This document shows, piece after piece, positions 26,805 to 41,319 of a stretch of 64,000 bases of DNA. The position numbers and the translations under genes were made by a program. The notes below the pieces were generated by a model, which searched no databases, was not told the DNA's origin, and was given only the letters and a program-made list of their open reading frames with translations. Position 1 is the stretch's first letter. Each line of letters opens with the position of its first letter. This DNA comes from Amblyornis subalaris (lineage: Eukaryota; Chordata; Aves; Passeriformes; Ptilonorhynchidae): contig JACAXG010000069.1 of assembly GCA_018881555.1 (NCBI GenBank), positions 1,364,001-1,428,000 on the forward strand. Direction: 5' to 3'.

Positions 26805-27527
26805 AGGATGTATGTAAACACACACACATCTAAGTTAATTTTGAATGATTTTTCCTCTCCTCCATACTCTCCCTTTCCACCACCAACTCCCCAAAAGCAA
26901 CAGGACTGACAAAATTATCATGTTAGAAGTGGCCAGGATGTCACCAATACTGACTAAATGATCAGTGATAAGAATTACAAAATGCCACAATTATTAATTT
27001 TCAGATGGTCATGTAATATAATAATGTAGTAACATTTATTAAACTGTGCTTTTATAAAAAGAGTTTCTGGCTCACAGAATTGAGACAGAAAGAGCTTAAG
27101 AAAAAATTAAAAATTAAGATTCTGGAGCATAATTATTGGGCAAACAGTGACAGCTCTAGCATATTCAGGACATAACTAATCAGAACATAAAAGGTTTTTT
27201 CATGTAAGACATATATCTGTGGCTTGTGGAGGCCGACAGCTTCTCAGTAGTTTATAAAACTAGCTAAGATACGAACAATGGAAAGCATCACAGTATTTCA
27301 TAAAGTGCAAGTATCTTAGGATTCACAACAGCATTTTCTGAAAAGAAAACACACATTTTCTCACCTGGAGTTCTTTACAAAGATGCAGTTCTCTTGAATC
27401 TGAAGTGATCAAATAACAAAGAGTATATTTTAGCAAACAATTATAAAACTGAGGTAAAGTACTACAGTGAATGCACGTTAGTAAAGGAGTGAATTAATCC
27501 CTGAAATATGTTTTCATATCATATGAA

Positions 27528-27553
27528 AGGAATATCACAAAGGAATATCACAA
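27528..27553. repeat. 13-bp tandem duplication
   Basis: aggaatatcacaa is present twice, head to tail and identical, at 27528-27540 and 27541-27553. Confidence 0.92.
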
Positions 27554-27560
27554 ATTACAA

Positions 27561-27640
27561 TGTTTTTTGGTAATGTGTGTGGTTTTGGGTTTTGTTTTTT
27601 GGTTTTTTTGGGTTTTTTTAAATGGGTTTGTATATGTGTC
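27561..27640. repeat. G/T-rich low-complexity tract
   Basis: The plus strand is almost purely T and G over about 70 bases, with several GG or GGG runs spaced by T-runs (for example ggttttgggttttg). It is simple-sequence DNA; G-runs are too short for a confident quadruplex call. Confidence 0.8.
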
Positions 27641-30600
27641 CGTGAATTTCACATCATTTTGCTAAGGATTATAACAAAGGACAAAACACCAAGAATCAAT
27701 GAGAGAATATAACATCAATAGTTTCCCAATCCCAAAGTATCTAAATTTCAAAAAATGTCATTTACACTTTTGAAAAAAGCTTACATTGCAAGAAATAACT
27801 AGTGCAATAAGTTAGGTTTCCTTAATAACTGTTGAAATAAATTGGGTTTCTTTTCAGGTGCAAATCACTGGTTTAACATAGGATACATGGATTCCACACT
27901 ATTTCTCAAGTGCAAGAAGCTGTGCCTTCATCAGAAACAATGATAATATCTTCAGAAAATGTGCTTCCCTCTATTTCACATGCTATTGGTCTTTCATCAG
28001 ACAAGTAAACATTACATAACTTAAAGAATTAGATAAAAATGGTGTTCTCTAGAAAACAGCCCAATATGATGATCAGTTCTCAGAAGCAGCTAAGAACACA
28101 CCACACATCTTTGATTTTGGTGTTTGACTTGTTTGTTTTGAAAGGACAGTATCTAGCAGAGTAGCTATAGCACAGTATTAGAGCACAGAATTTCAAGCAG
28201 CAATGGATCAATGTTAATCCACGATCAACAAGCATTTTTACCTAAGGCCCTAGGAACTTCAGATGATTATGAAATATGCACCAACACCCAACAAACTTTG
28301 CTGAAGAAGCCTCCCAACTTCTCTGCTTACTGCTGGCATTTGCACGACTGTACTCTTCTACACCATATCCACACAGTCCATATCTTTGAGAACTTCAGCA
28401 GTGTAACATCTCAGAGTACTGAATTAATATTTCAATCTAGATCGTGTGCATTCAGTAGAGAGTTAAGCTGATATCTTAAACAGCAAAGTTTACAAACAAG
28501 GAGCATGCTTCTACAAACTAGGGAGTGTCTTTCAACCATTTCAGCAGAGATGCCTTTTAACAGGATGATAGCAATTGGTATTAAATAGCTGTATTACTGT
28601 GTCTAGCATGGCAACTCAATTTCAGGACATTATGTAGGCATTCTACTTCTTCCTAGTACAAACCAAGATGAGTTGCTCAAATGTGGATGACCTTATGGAA
28701 ATAAGCATCACACAGCTGGTGCTCTCAACAGCTCGTGTACACCTATTCTCATCTTAATGACAAAGATCAGCAGTTGGAAAGGTCATGACTGAGACCTCCC
28801 AGGATGATGAAGAAGAGCAGCTAATCATGCCACAAGTTATGCAACTGCTGGGGGGGGAGTTCAAAAACCAAAGCAGATAGCTACAAAGACAGGCCTATGT
28901 ACAACAGATAGATATCTATATAACTGTAGGGATAAATACTTACCTGTATGCACAGGAACATCAGACAGCGCCAGACACTTCTCCTCAGGGGAAACTCAGA
29001 ACCATGAGACGCTGTGCATTTTGCTCTACATGACCACCATATACCTTCCTATACACCTCCAAGGTGAACACTGGGATCTGACTCAGAGATTGATGAATGT
29101 GAGATTATCCATGTTAATATTCTGATAACATTATGTCAATGAGGTGAAAGGAAAGCTTATAGGAAACCAAGGGAGAATATTTCTATGGATCAGTGCTTCC
29201 TTTGAAAAGAGAATTTTGGGGTAGGAAACTCATTGGACAGAAACTCTTTTTACATAGGAATTTTCCCATTTGGGTCATGTAGCTCTACTAATCAATAAGT
29301 AACTTTCTGAAGACAGGCAAAGAACAGACACACATTGCAAAACATGCCATAAAATAGCAGTTGTTTCTTCCAATGATACGATGAAATATTGCAAATGACA
29401 CAAATGTCCTCCTACAAATCTTGCTGAACTTAATGCCAGGAAATGTTTGGTTACTGCTTCTCAAGTTCATTTTCTCCTTTCAACAAGTACCTCATACAAA
29501 AAAAATCCTTATTAATTAATGTTATTATTCCATAGCAATTTCCTTTACACAGTCACAACAAAGGTCTGTCCCATCATAATGAGATTACGTAAAATATGCA
29601 TCCACCTTAGTTGTACAACACTACTTAAGATGGGCTTTAAATATGCTTCTTTTACCAACTTCTTTTTTCCTGAACCTGAATGCTTTTGGGACAATCAAAA
29701 AACTGTAGTTACCTTCTTCGGCTTAAGAAAGCTGTTTTTATGGTCTTGCTGCTTCTTATCTCCTTAAAGGAGATACTAGCATTATTCAAAAAGATAGTTG
29801 ATAAAGAACATTTAACTGTTTAACAATACTCAACAGACAGTTGATTACAGAAAGACATGTCAGTGCACATATGGCAGGCGGATAAATTATGCACATCTGG
29901 ATTACTTTTGGCAAGAAACACAACTAAGTGTCTAACGCCAAGTTTAGCAATCTGTCACTATCAATATGTGCATTTATTTAAAGACGTCAAGGATTCAAAG
30001 TCATATTTTCTATTTCTTCATAAAAGTTGCAGCTCTTCACGAGACGGCAAAACAGGTGACAAAACACATTGCTTAAATTGCCAAAGGCTGTATAAACAGG
30101 GAAAATTTTTAACTTACCATGCATGTAGGAGTAGCCAAATTTTCAAATCAACTCTATTCTTCACTAGTTTATATTAGTATCTAATATATAAAGTGGGTAT
30201 ATAATCAAGTTCTGAATAGCCAGCCTTGAAACTTAAGTGAAAATTTGCTAAGTTCAAAGAAAATGAAATAATATGAAATTATCCAAAAAGCTGCAATTAC
30301 AGCCTTGTTTGTACAGTAACTGATTATTTTTAGTGATAGCTTAATGAGAAAATATACCAACCCATATCTAACTTTATTGCCCAAAACTAAATAACAGATT
30401 TAGCGGTAGGGAGAACTTATACCATCTTGAAAGGCAAGCATAAAACTGAAGGTTGAGAAGTCATGCTTGTTCTTAATTCAAATCTAATATAAGTAAACAA
30501 AATAGAAAAGTATAACTGATATAGATTAACATTTGCCACAGAAAGTAAGAGTTGCATATAAAAAAAAAATCATCAAAAATCCAGAGCAATTTTTTCTCAA

Positions 30601-33600
30601 AAGAACAGAGGGTATGATCAACAAGCCCTTTATAAATCCATAAGTATTTTAAAAACATAAAAATCAAAATCAAATTTTGTGACAAAAGCCTACTTGCTTT
30701 CTTACACATTAAAATCATTCAGCTCATACTAAAAAAAGGGAGAAGGAAAAGAAGTATTACCACTGCCTATCATTTTTTATGCAAAAAAAGCTACAAAAAC
30801 ATGTAAGAATTTCAAGACTGTCCATTGCTTAAAAGAAGGTGAAAACCCCTTAGCCTGATGGTGCTGTTTCTTTGCTATAAGAAATTCCACTTGGATTTAG
30901 CTCAAGGATCATATTAGACTCATCCACAGTCCTCTTATGATTTATCTCTCTGAAAGGAATACAACCTCATTCTGTCTCACTGCTAGATGCATGGAGTGAC
31001 AACACTAAGCCTGTGTAAAAAAAATTAATTTTTATATTCATATTAATATATGAGCACATGAACAATAGAAAAGTTTTGATTTACAGTTGTAATAGAGCCT
31101 TAATTACACTTACAAGAAATTGAAATTACTTGAGACAGGTAATAATATTTATTCCAAATAAGTACTCAAAGTTACATTAATGTTTGCTATACCAAAATAC
31201 AACAATTTCATTACATATTTCAAAATCTAAGACCTTAGCATGTTTTCTATAAAAGTAGTAACCATTTACATTTTATTTCACACACACACAGAGGTAAACA
31301 AGCAGCCACAACATCTGAAATTTAAAAATATTAATTGATTCACTACCTTATTGAACACTATATCTGCAGCTTTGAGTGAGTTTTAACTTAGCCAAACATA
31401 AGAAAGAGAAGCTGGAAGAAACCAGCAAAGAGACAGTAGAATTATCTGCCTTCCTGACAGGCAATCTCCCCTCTGGTAGAGGAGAATCTCTCTCTGATAG
31501 AGATTCCACTGTTGGGATTATTGGGATAACAGATTTCATACCAGCCTCAGGACAAACACACTAGGCAGCATGAATTCACCCAGGTCTTTGAGAGTTTCAC
31601 TTAAGATGGATTTTTGTTTGTTTTTTCATTTGTACTTTCCCACTGGTTCACCTTCTAGTGGATAAGAGTATCTGCTTCTCACCATAAATAATCTACTTCT
31701 CTTGTCTCCAGTACCTCTAAAATTTTCACTCTTCTTCACAAGTACTCAAGTAAACACGCGAAATTTGGCACAAGCACTTCCCACCACAGAAGGAGTTGAG
31801 AAATTCTCCTGACAAGCATGAATAGGGCAATATTTTAAGCAGATGATTAATTAAATCAAATTGAAAATCTCTTAAAAAGGATAAGTGAAAAGGGTTGCTT
31901 ACTAGGACAAAAATCTTGAACAGCACTGAAATGGGTAAACACCAAGCTGAACAGTTACAGGTTAGGTATAACCCAAATTGACAACACAGTAGTTTATACT
32001 CCCCACTGGGCACTTGACATGAATTAGTTATGTGCCAGCTAAAATAAAGGGACATGGAACTTGATAACTTCAGTTGTACTGTATTTCACTTTACAATTCT
32101 TTTAGCAGATTGGCAATAGTTTATACTGTGTAACAGCAGCTCTTTCATTGCATAAATATGGTCAGACTCAATTGAATTTACCTGTGTCTAGACACACTGA
32201 AATGTCTTGAATGTTGAACTCTCTACCAGCAGAGGGGGAACCTCTATTGTGATTTCTTTCTTTCAACACATTCCAAAGGCAGACTTCTAAATCCATTATT
32301 TAGCTTCTAGGGCATTCTTTTTACAAACCTCATATATAGGTCTAAGTTAATACTCCTACTTCCCATGGGCATTCAAGACAGAAGACTCAAATTGGCTGAC
32401 TGTGCTTGTTGCTTTGATCACATCATGAGACAGCATGTCTAAAGCCACTTCTAAAATTCCAGCATGACTGTACGTTAAGGGGACTATACACATTCAGATT
32501 TTCCCTGATTTTTTTTTTAAATTCTCTCTTATCAATTTGAATAATTCGTTTCACCATCACAGTCTTTTACAGCTTTGTTTTCCTTTCACAGAAATCAATG
32601 TTTCTTCCTCCTGCACTTGAATTTCCAAGTTATTTAAAACTACATATTGTCATTATCATTTAGAGCATTTATAAGACTCTCCTATATGGACATAAGCTGG
32701 AGAAGAGAAAAAAACGACTTCCACAAAGTCTTATGCAGCAAGTCAACAGCAAAGACAAGAAATGAACCTGTATTTCATACATCTCAATAACGGTAATGAC
32801 TTCTCCTGCTATGGTTAATTCTCACCTTAATTTCTTTCCCTCAAAAGACCCCCTTGGATTAAAGCAAACTGTGTTATCCAATAACTAATGGGTCACTAGC
32901 TCAAAAAGCATATTATGTTATGGTATTCTAACTGTTGAAAATAAAACCTCTTTCTGCCAATACCAACAGAAAAATTGGACAGTGGGCATTTGCTGGAGAG
33001 CCATCAAGGTGGAAACTTTATACACAGAAGCAACTTAGGAATTAAAATATTTTACGTATACACAGGTTTTATTTCATTTATGTATTTTCATTTACATTAC
33101 CCACAAGAGATGCTCTAGATTGGTGTTTATCATGAAACAGTAGTAGGGGATATAAAATAAGAAACACAGATCTAATGTAATTCAAACAAAATATTGTAAA
33201 CACATTCTTTTTTTTTTTGTAAGGGCAAAACATTTTAAGGGCAAAATGTTTCTTCTTCTTCTCACCACAAGATGCACGCCAAAAAAATAGGAAAAAAATA
33301 AAATTAAATACCCTGTGTAACTTTGCCAAAATCTAATCTGAGTGCTTTACATTGTGCTCAAACAAAACTTTGATCATAAATTTCTTTTCAGAGACCAAAA
33401 TGAATGACAATAGGAAAGCAGGTTTCTATGGCAGGGCAGCTCTGTTAAAGCTTTCAATAACCATGTCAGCTCCCAGGGGCTTTAATTTGCTTCTGTGGTG
33501 GCCTTTGTTTTTATCTTTAAAGAATTCAGTAACTACATGACATACATGTACTTAATTTTTTTTTCAGTATTCCTTGGTAAAATTCTAATTGCTCTCAGAC

Positions 33601-34396
33601 ACACATTTCTGAGGGATGATGGTCACCGGAGCAGATTTGCAGAGCACCACAGACAGGTGAGGCTCTCAGCCTCTGACAAGGAGTCCCAAACGCTGACAAT
33701 TTCAATTCTTTTGGGGAGGTGAACAGGCAAGCACAGCTCTAATTTTCTGCTTTTTAGTATTCTTCTTTCCACTCAATGCTTGGTGACATTAGCTGGCACA
33801 CCCTGTCTGTCAATATTTTTTTTTTTTCCTGCAGAAGTGGTTTCACGGGGGGAAAAAAGAAAGAAAAGGAATTTTCTAGGACTCTAGTTTGCTTTTCTCC
33901 TCTTCATCTCTCCTCCCTTGTTATTTGCCTGTTAAGATGAAAACCTCAGGTCTGCAAAGACAAGCAGGAGCTCACTACTGCATGACAAAAAAAAAACTCT
34001 TGTATTTTCTAACAATAGCCTGCCAGCCTCAGAGACACACTACAAGAGACATGTAGTTTGGCCCTTCCAAGACAAAATTTTAGATACTATGCGTAAATAA
34101 TATTTTTCTGGTGCTATGAAATACAAAAAAGCTGATATGGCCCTAAAATACAGTACCATAGCACAGGAAAACCTTGCAGGATCCAGTATCAAACACACAA
34201 TTTAAAGGAGAAGTAAAATGGAGTAGTTTGAAGGATTGTATTGATCCTTGCTTGGCATAAAAAATGATGACGATAAAGTTTTATTTTGGAAATTTTCCTC
34301 AGCGCCTGAAAGCTCATGAACAGAAAGCTTATGACAGCGATAGCCATAACTCTTCCTCTGCAGGAACAGCAAGTATTCTATTAAAAGGATAGATAA

Positions 34397-34516
34397 GACC
34401 AGGCTGGATGGGGCCCTGAGCAAGCTGGTCTAGTGGCTGGCACTCCTGCCCACATCAGTGAGGTTGGAACTGAATGATCTTTAAGGTCCCTTCCAACCCA
34501 GGCCATTCTATGATAT
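34397..34516 (+). mobile_element. CR1 LINE 3' end, plus orientation
   Basis: This is the final ~120 bp of a CR1 copy: accaggctggatggggccct, gagcaagctggtctagtgg, a degenerate middle, ggttggaactgaatgatctt, taaggtcccttccaaccca and attctatgatatct, the terminal repeat. It is severely 5'-truncated. No coding part remains. Confidence 0.93.
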
Positions 34517-37500
34517 CTAGAAATCCAAATTAAAATCCGAGTGGCTTTAAATAATGAGGTGACATAACCAAACTCTTCTTGAAAGACAACTACTGTCAAT
34601 AGCCACTAAGTAAAATTTTGCTCAACAAGAGCAGACCAATTTTCCTCTTACGAGCAGAAATTTAGACTTTCTGAGAGGTTTTGAGTAAGACAGTTATAAA
34701 CATTCTGGTGATGAATAATCACATCTGTCACAGCAAAAAAAAAGCTGCAGATAAGAAAACATTTCCCTATTCCTGAACACTGAACGAAGCATCCATCTAA
34801 TCAAGTCTGAAGATGCAAGAGAGAAAACTTTGATAGAGGTTGTGAGACTTATGGTCCTGATCAGGACTATCACTGTTGTGGAGGGAGGGCAGTTGTCCAG
34901 AGTGCAGTCAGCTGAAAAATGCTATATTTGTGGAATCCTGTGGTGTTTTGCAGGATTTCTGGCAGATTTTTTCTGTATTTCAATAGAATTACATCAGTTT
35001 CTTGGTGAGTCTTTTGTGGAGCTCAAACAGCAAATTCCTTTAATAGGTACAAGGTTGCCACACTTTTCAAGTAGTAATACTTTATAGTAATCTTCAACAA
35101 AACTCCCATTGCCTTCTGAAGTGGGTCACTGGTCTAAATTAAGAAAAAACTAACTGATTAAGCAACATTTAAGTTCCAAAAAAGTGACCTGGGATTCAGA
35201 TTTAAAGCTTACTTTTCATGGCTAGAACAATTCAGAATTTTATCAAAGCTTGCAAACAACTCCACTGTGCAAGCTAGCTGGCACTACTCTTTCTATATTA
35301 ATAAAAATTAAAGAGTTATCTATTAGCAATTACATTCTGTATATTCATGCTAACAGTCTGAATAATTGCCCCAAGAGTGTGAGTTAGTAAATCTGAAACA
35401 CTTCGAAATAGAAACAATTTCTTTTTGCAGACAAGGTGAATTAATACTCCATTGAGAACATAAAGTCAAGCAAAAGAAATAGAAACAACTGAAATAATCT
35501 AAACAGTAACAGAAAATTTTAAGTCTATAAGGTAAAGAGAGTAAGTTATATATTAGCAAAATGACCACCTCAGTGTGGATTATTTCTGCATTCTCTAACA
35601 CTATAGCTGAATTGACAAGGAGGAAAACGATCACACAAATAGAGAAGATTAAATCATCATAGTTCTCAAAAAACACTAAACTCAGAGAACAACTCAACTG
35701 TTTCTAGGACAGACACCCTTAAGAGGAAAACAGTAAAACTAACTGGTACATACCAAAATAGATGAAGCATGCAGAGTAATTTCTTTATGACAGATAACTA
35801 ATTAGGAGATGCTCTATATTATCTGTGTCTCAGGTGACTCAGAAATGCCATTTCAGAACGTGAAAATGCTACATTTATTGCCAATTACTACAATAAAAGA
35901 GAATCCAAACTGATACGAAGGAAATCAAAATCTTTTTCAAAGGGTCAAGAAAGGTATTGAATGACACAATGCTCAAGTGTCAGAGAACATCACTATCTCT
36001 TTCAACTAATTTTCAGCTATTGCTCTCAAACAGGCTATAAAGTAATATATAGTTATATAAGCACACTAAAAACTAAGATGCATAAAATAACCTAATTTGG
36101 CAGATTTTTCCAGCATTTCATGTATTTTAGTCAACTAACACAGTAAGCCCCTGGCAGATAATCTTGAGCTGGGCAAGTCAACTCTTCCTTCATTGCTTGA
36201 TCACAATATCCAGACAATACATATTGCATTCTCAAGCATTTCCAGTTATCCAGTGCAGGTTCTCAGAATACTTGAAATTGTACTTCTCAGAAAACATAAG
36301 TTAAAATAATTGCAAAGCCAGGACCAGAAGACTATCGTACTGGCTTATTGTTTAAGTGATTTGCATTACTTCTCCAGCAGGAGAAGACAATACTGTGACC
36401 ACAACAGCAACATATATATGGTGTGGGACTCTCTGTGACCACAGTTCTTATGAGTGATACCACGTTTCTTTAATATCTGTATATCAGGTTCTATGAATAT
36501 AAAAGCACTGTGAAGTTGGCTGAATCACAACCATGTTGGAAATGCAGAAAAATAGACATGTTCAATTATTAGAGTGATAGCACCAGCTGAACACCATAGT
36601 CTCGTTTTCTGTTCTGTTTGTCCAAACTTTTGCATTAAGCTCTTTATTCCCGCCTCAGATACTAACTCTCATTGGAATCACCAATAATTAAAAGGCCATT
36701 AGCTTTGCGGTTGTAGCTGATAAGTCTACTAGTTCTTAAATTACAGTAAAATTAATAGCAGACTGCTTCCTTACCTCAGAGATGACAAGCAATTACATTA
36801 AAAGACTGACATGCTCCAATACTGCACTACTATTTCAGTTAAACATGTACTTACAGGGAGCAAGATGCATGAAAAAGACCCAGACAGCCTTCTGTCTAAA
36901 AATCCTGAAGGAAGGTGCAGTGTACAGATGTAACTACAGTTATCTCTGGTATAACAATTTATAACTGAGGTCTCTCTTTAACTCAGATTTCGTAACTATG
37001 AGAAGAAAATGGAGTAGAAAGAACAGGAACACAATTATGAATCTGAACCTTCCTGAGAAGGGCACTTTTGCAAAATATTCTGTATCCAAGAAGTTATATT
37101 TCTTGTCTCTTCTCAGACATGCTTCTACCTAAGACAACAGTCAAGTTTCTTCTCTTTCATACCTGATTCCTCCCTCCAACCCCTCTCTGAATTGCCTCTG
37201 TATTAAGGCTTAGATACATATGCTTCTCGTTTTGTTCTCAAATGCCTTAGGGAGTATCAGACCCATGCACATCCTGATCAAGACCACATAGAAGAGAATT
37301 CAAACACCAGAACACGACTGAACCAAACTAACGCAAAGATGCCCCACGTGCCCCACTGCCAGACATTGCAGAATTTTAAATTCTCTCACAGCCAAGTTCT
37401 ACAAAAAGTGGAGATGGTGCTTTGCCATCCTTTGAATGCAGTCCACTTCTGAAGCATCTATCCCTCTGCACAAGGGTCAGGGATTGATGATCTGATGCCT

Positions 37501-40500
37501 TCTACATGCACAAAAAACATCCGCCACACCCTGAGCCCTACTACCCACAAAAGCAGACCCTTTGAGTTTTGACCCAGTTTGGTTACTAACAGCCTGTAAA
37601 TATATTCCTAACTAAACCCTGATGTCAAGTAAATATCAACAAACCAACATGTAACAAAACAAAAAACTTAATTCAATGTTCCTGATTTCAAAACAGGCAG
37701 TTCTTCGGTCAATAAACATTCCTTCTAATGCTACAAGTAAGTGAAAGGTGACTAACAGGCAAAAGACTTTTTAAATGTCTGGCAAATTTGGAGAGGGTTT
37801 GGAAGGAATAAGCTTGCCAGAAACTGCTGGCAAGCACACTCCCTACAACAGCCAGCAATGGATATCCAAGCATGCATTTTTGCTTCCTTTCCCAGACGTA
37901 GTATTACCACCCCCACCTTCTTATTTATGCAGGGAAAGGGTGGCATTATTGAATTTGTTTTCCTAGTTAAGCAAATTTTTTTCCTATTGCACAGAAGGAA
38001 TGACTTCCAAAGGAGAGGTAGTCAAATACATCTGGGGAACATTTAAGCCCATTTTACAGGTACTAAAAACTGAATTGTCAGTCCATTGGCAGAGCACAAC
38101 ACTTGACTTTTATGCAACATATTAGCTACTGCATTCCCAGTTTAGAACAGTTTGAGAGTTATACTTCTTAAATATAGCCCAGAGATGCAAATAATGACTT
38201 CAGAGAAATATAAGAAGGCACACCCATTTTCTTTAGTAAAAGAGCACCTGCAATTACTTTTATATTCTCCTGTTTTGCTAAACTTTGTGTTTGCAACCTA
38301 TCCATGATGTGGATTAAATCATAACTGCTTCACATGACTAAGAATTTTACAGTGGATAACCCACGGGAACTGTAGCTTAACTTGCAGAGCGGTTTTGCTG
38401 CAGGTTTTATATCACAACATACAGATAAAAAGGAAAAACTTCTAATGGTGCATTCTAGTGCCTATATCAAAAGTTAGCAACTCTGTCTTACAAGAAATAC
38501 TTTCTTAAAATGCAAACTGGAAAAAAAATTTTCCAAAAGCCTGCATTTGGCCATATCCCCTCTGCTTTTGTGAGCTGTGTTCCTGAAACAAGCAACAATA
38601 TTACTGTCAAAAAACAACTTAATCTTTTCATATAATACCTGGCAAGTTTATGTGAAAACAATTTATGTGGCAGCAAACTTTTCATGTTTTTTTGAAAGCA
38701 TTTCCAGGCACCAACCTGCAAAAACTATTCACATCTTAAGGAAAGCTAACAAGAACATAGGAAAATTTCCCTATTCTTCAGAGTAAGTAATATTTACTCT
38801 CCCAAAGCCTGCGACTGGCAGTATCAATAATCTACTCTTGGACTGACTTTTATTTATAAGCCAATTTTGAAATACTGCTGCAGTGTTTGATTCCCAAACA
38901 CACACCCTCAAAAAATTAGTCCAGCAAGATGACATTGGTCTCTTCTCACTGACCAAATGCTTTGTAATAAGCAGATTGGCGGAGATGACTTAATTCAGAC
39001 ACACTGAGTAACTGAATAATTAAATCAAATAGAAGAGCTAATAAAGAGTGCATAGAGACTGCACAGACAACATTATTTAGGGAATGGAGAAAGTCAATGG
39101 AAAGAGAATAGTAGTAAGGCTTAAACATTTTCCCATCATTTTATGCCCTAATAAGTTTCCATTGACTAACATGACCTAAAGCTACAGAGAAAGCTAGCTG
39201 AGTGCAGAGTTTCCTAGAATGTATCTCCACCAAGTTGCTGCAACTAAACATCAGTTAAAATAATCGAGAAAATGGAAGCATACACACCATAGCAAATTTT
39301 TTTGAGACTAGTCTTTGAGTATAGTAACAATTAAGCCACTTTGAACACTATGCTGTTTCAAAATAAATTAATTCTATATCAAATTCTAACAATAAGTGAA
39401 TTCTACGATATGTTAAGAACAGGAGTGACATACTGGGAAATTGATTTAGAAATGCAGCACTGAATATAAAAAATGTACTTTGTTACCCACATTCAACTGT
39501 CCCTTAAACCTCCCTTTATCAGGAGGTAAAACTACACCATACAGTCACTGTAAACAAAAGATGACCAAGCTAAACCAAAAATAACCTGGCATCACATATT
39601 AATACATAATCCAATACAAGTTAAAACCAGAAGTTAATGTTCAGTGTGAACACTGAAGCCTGACATCCTGTTGTCTTCTCTTCCCTTCAACCAAGAAGAG
39701 ACACTCCCTTAACGTCAGTGAAATTATTTGAATAATCAATGGGAGCACAGCCCCTGAAGTCAGGTAAGAAATATAGTCTTAATTATGGCTCAGCTGTTCT
39801 CAGCTATTCAATTTCATATATTTCTAATTGCAACAAGACACAAAGATCAAGACAACAACCTCCGTCCATGAACTACAATCTAAAAGTTAACACAGTTGTA
39901 TGGCAATAGTGAAAACCTGATTTTTGACAGCCAACAGGAGTAAGAATCAATTAGTGAAACTTCTGGTAGCAGACAGAAAAAAGTACCTTACCCCTAAGAC
40001 CACCCATTTGTTTTATTACCTACTGCTACGATGCACAATGATAATATAGCTAAAAGTCTGCACTTCAATTTTTACTAAAGCCAGCCAGATCAGACATAGC
40101 AATGACAAGAGTTTGCTAGGAGTTAAAGGCTATCAATGCAACTGCTTTTACTCTTCAAATCATGGAGATTCAGGCCACTGCCAAGTAAGTGAATGAAACA
40201 GAAGAGGAAATGTAAATTCAGGAATAGGTAGCTTCAAATTTTGTTTTTGAACTGCAAAGGAGCAGGCTGTCAAGTCCAATTCAAGTGTTCAGAAACAAGC
40301 TATTAGGAAAAATAACTCTTTAGTACATAAAGACAATTTTTATGTGTGTATGTCTGCATTTTTAAATATGAATTTAAGATAAATCTATGCCTATTCAAGA
40401 CCAAAGGCATGAAGATTAATGTTCACTCCAAGAGAAACAATAAAGGATATGAGGAAAAAGAAGTATCATAACATGCTGTAGAAGATTCAAAATCTACATT

Positions 40501-40530
40501 CCTGGGCAAGTAATACTAAAGTTTCATTTT

Positions 40531-40625
40531 TACATATATATGCATATGTGTATATACATACACGTGTGTATTTAATAAACACAAACAAAAATTATATATT
40601 ATACAAACACGTGTACACATACATC
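40531..40625. repeat. TA/CA-rich simple sequence with inverted CACGTG cores
   Basis: This is a tract of tatata and cacaca-like sequence. It contains two cacgtg palindromes, at about 40561 and 40609, in partly inverted flanking sequence. It is probably a decayed dinucleotide microsatellite. Confidence 0.75.
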
Positions 40626-41294
40626 TACAGATCTCAAAATAAGCAGCACGGGCACATAATTAAGGGGTCCCCAGGGCTCATAAAGAAAGTGCAACGACCT
40701 TGTTAGTGTTTGGCCTTTCTTTCGCACCCAGTCTCATTGTAAAACAGTCAACCATGAAAGTACTTTAAAAAGCTGGTTTTCTTTTTATTTACAGCATGAT
40801 TTTATAATGTACCATTCATGTTTTATAGAAGCTGGTACTTCTGTATATCTTTCTGCCAAATTCAACATGAACCACAAACTTTCTAATTTACAACTTTCAG
40901 AAATTTGAATGCTTTTGAATACCGGGATTTTCAACTTTGCAATTTAATGACAACCCTGCCTTTGGCCTTTCCTGACCTGTTGTGAAGTAAATCAGGCACA
41001 CTAATGTGGGCTAACAAGTCTTTTTCACACTGTTCGATCACCCTGCATCTTTTTTCTCAGCAGACACCGCCTCTCTCCCACTCTCTGTCTAGCCATCCTC
41101 CCTCAAAGCAAACAAAATGGTCACTGTAACCCTGCATTACTGCTCATTAGATCACAGGTTAGTCAAGTGGAACTGCCCGAGGTTCCCAAAGGAGAGCTAT
41201 ACTTCAAAAATCTGTCCATGTCAAATGAAGAAAAAACCCCTGAGCGTGGGGTCACCCAGATCAATGATCAAAAGAGACTGAGAATAGTGGAGGG

Positions 41295-41319
41295 AAAAAA
41301 AGAAAAAAAAAAAAAAAAA
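41295..41319. repeat. A-rich run
   Basis: Seven A, one G and then seventeen consecutive A. There is no retroposed sequence immediately upstream that I can recognise, so it is treated as simple sequence. Confidence 0.9.

Larger units (their letters stand above)
23723..34396 (-). other. ARL15 intron segment, 10.7 kb
   Basis: This is AT-rich intronic DNA with no gene or large repeat recognised. It contains near-duplicate short sequences at 24439-24663, one undetermined base at 26745, a doubled 17-mer at 26763-26804, a 13-bp tandem duplication at 27528-27553 followed by a G/T-rich tract, a G-run near 28850, and a T-run at 33816-33827. Open frames here are short and lack domain signatures. Confidence 0.7.

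Noticed and set aside
35350..35697. 115-codon hydrophobic open frame on the minus strand that could suggest a membrane protein
   Set aside because: Hydrophobicity follows from a T-rich strand. There is no family signature, no splice context and no promoter.
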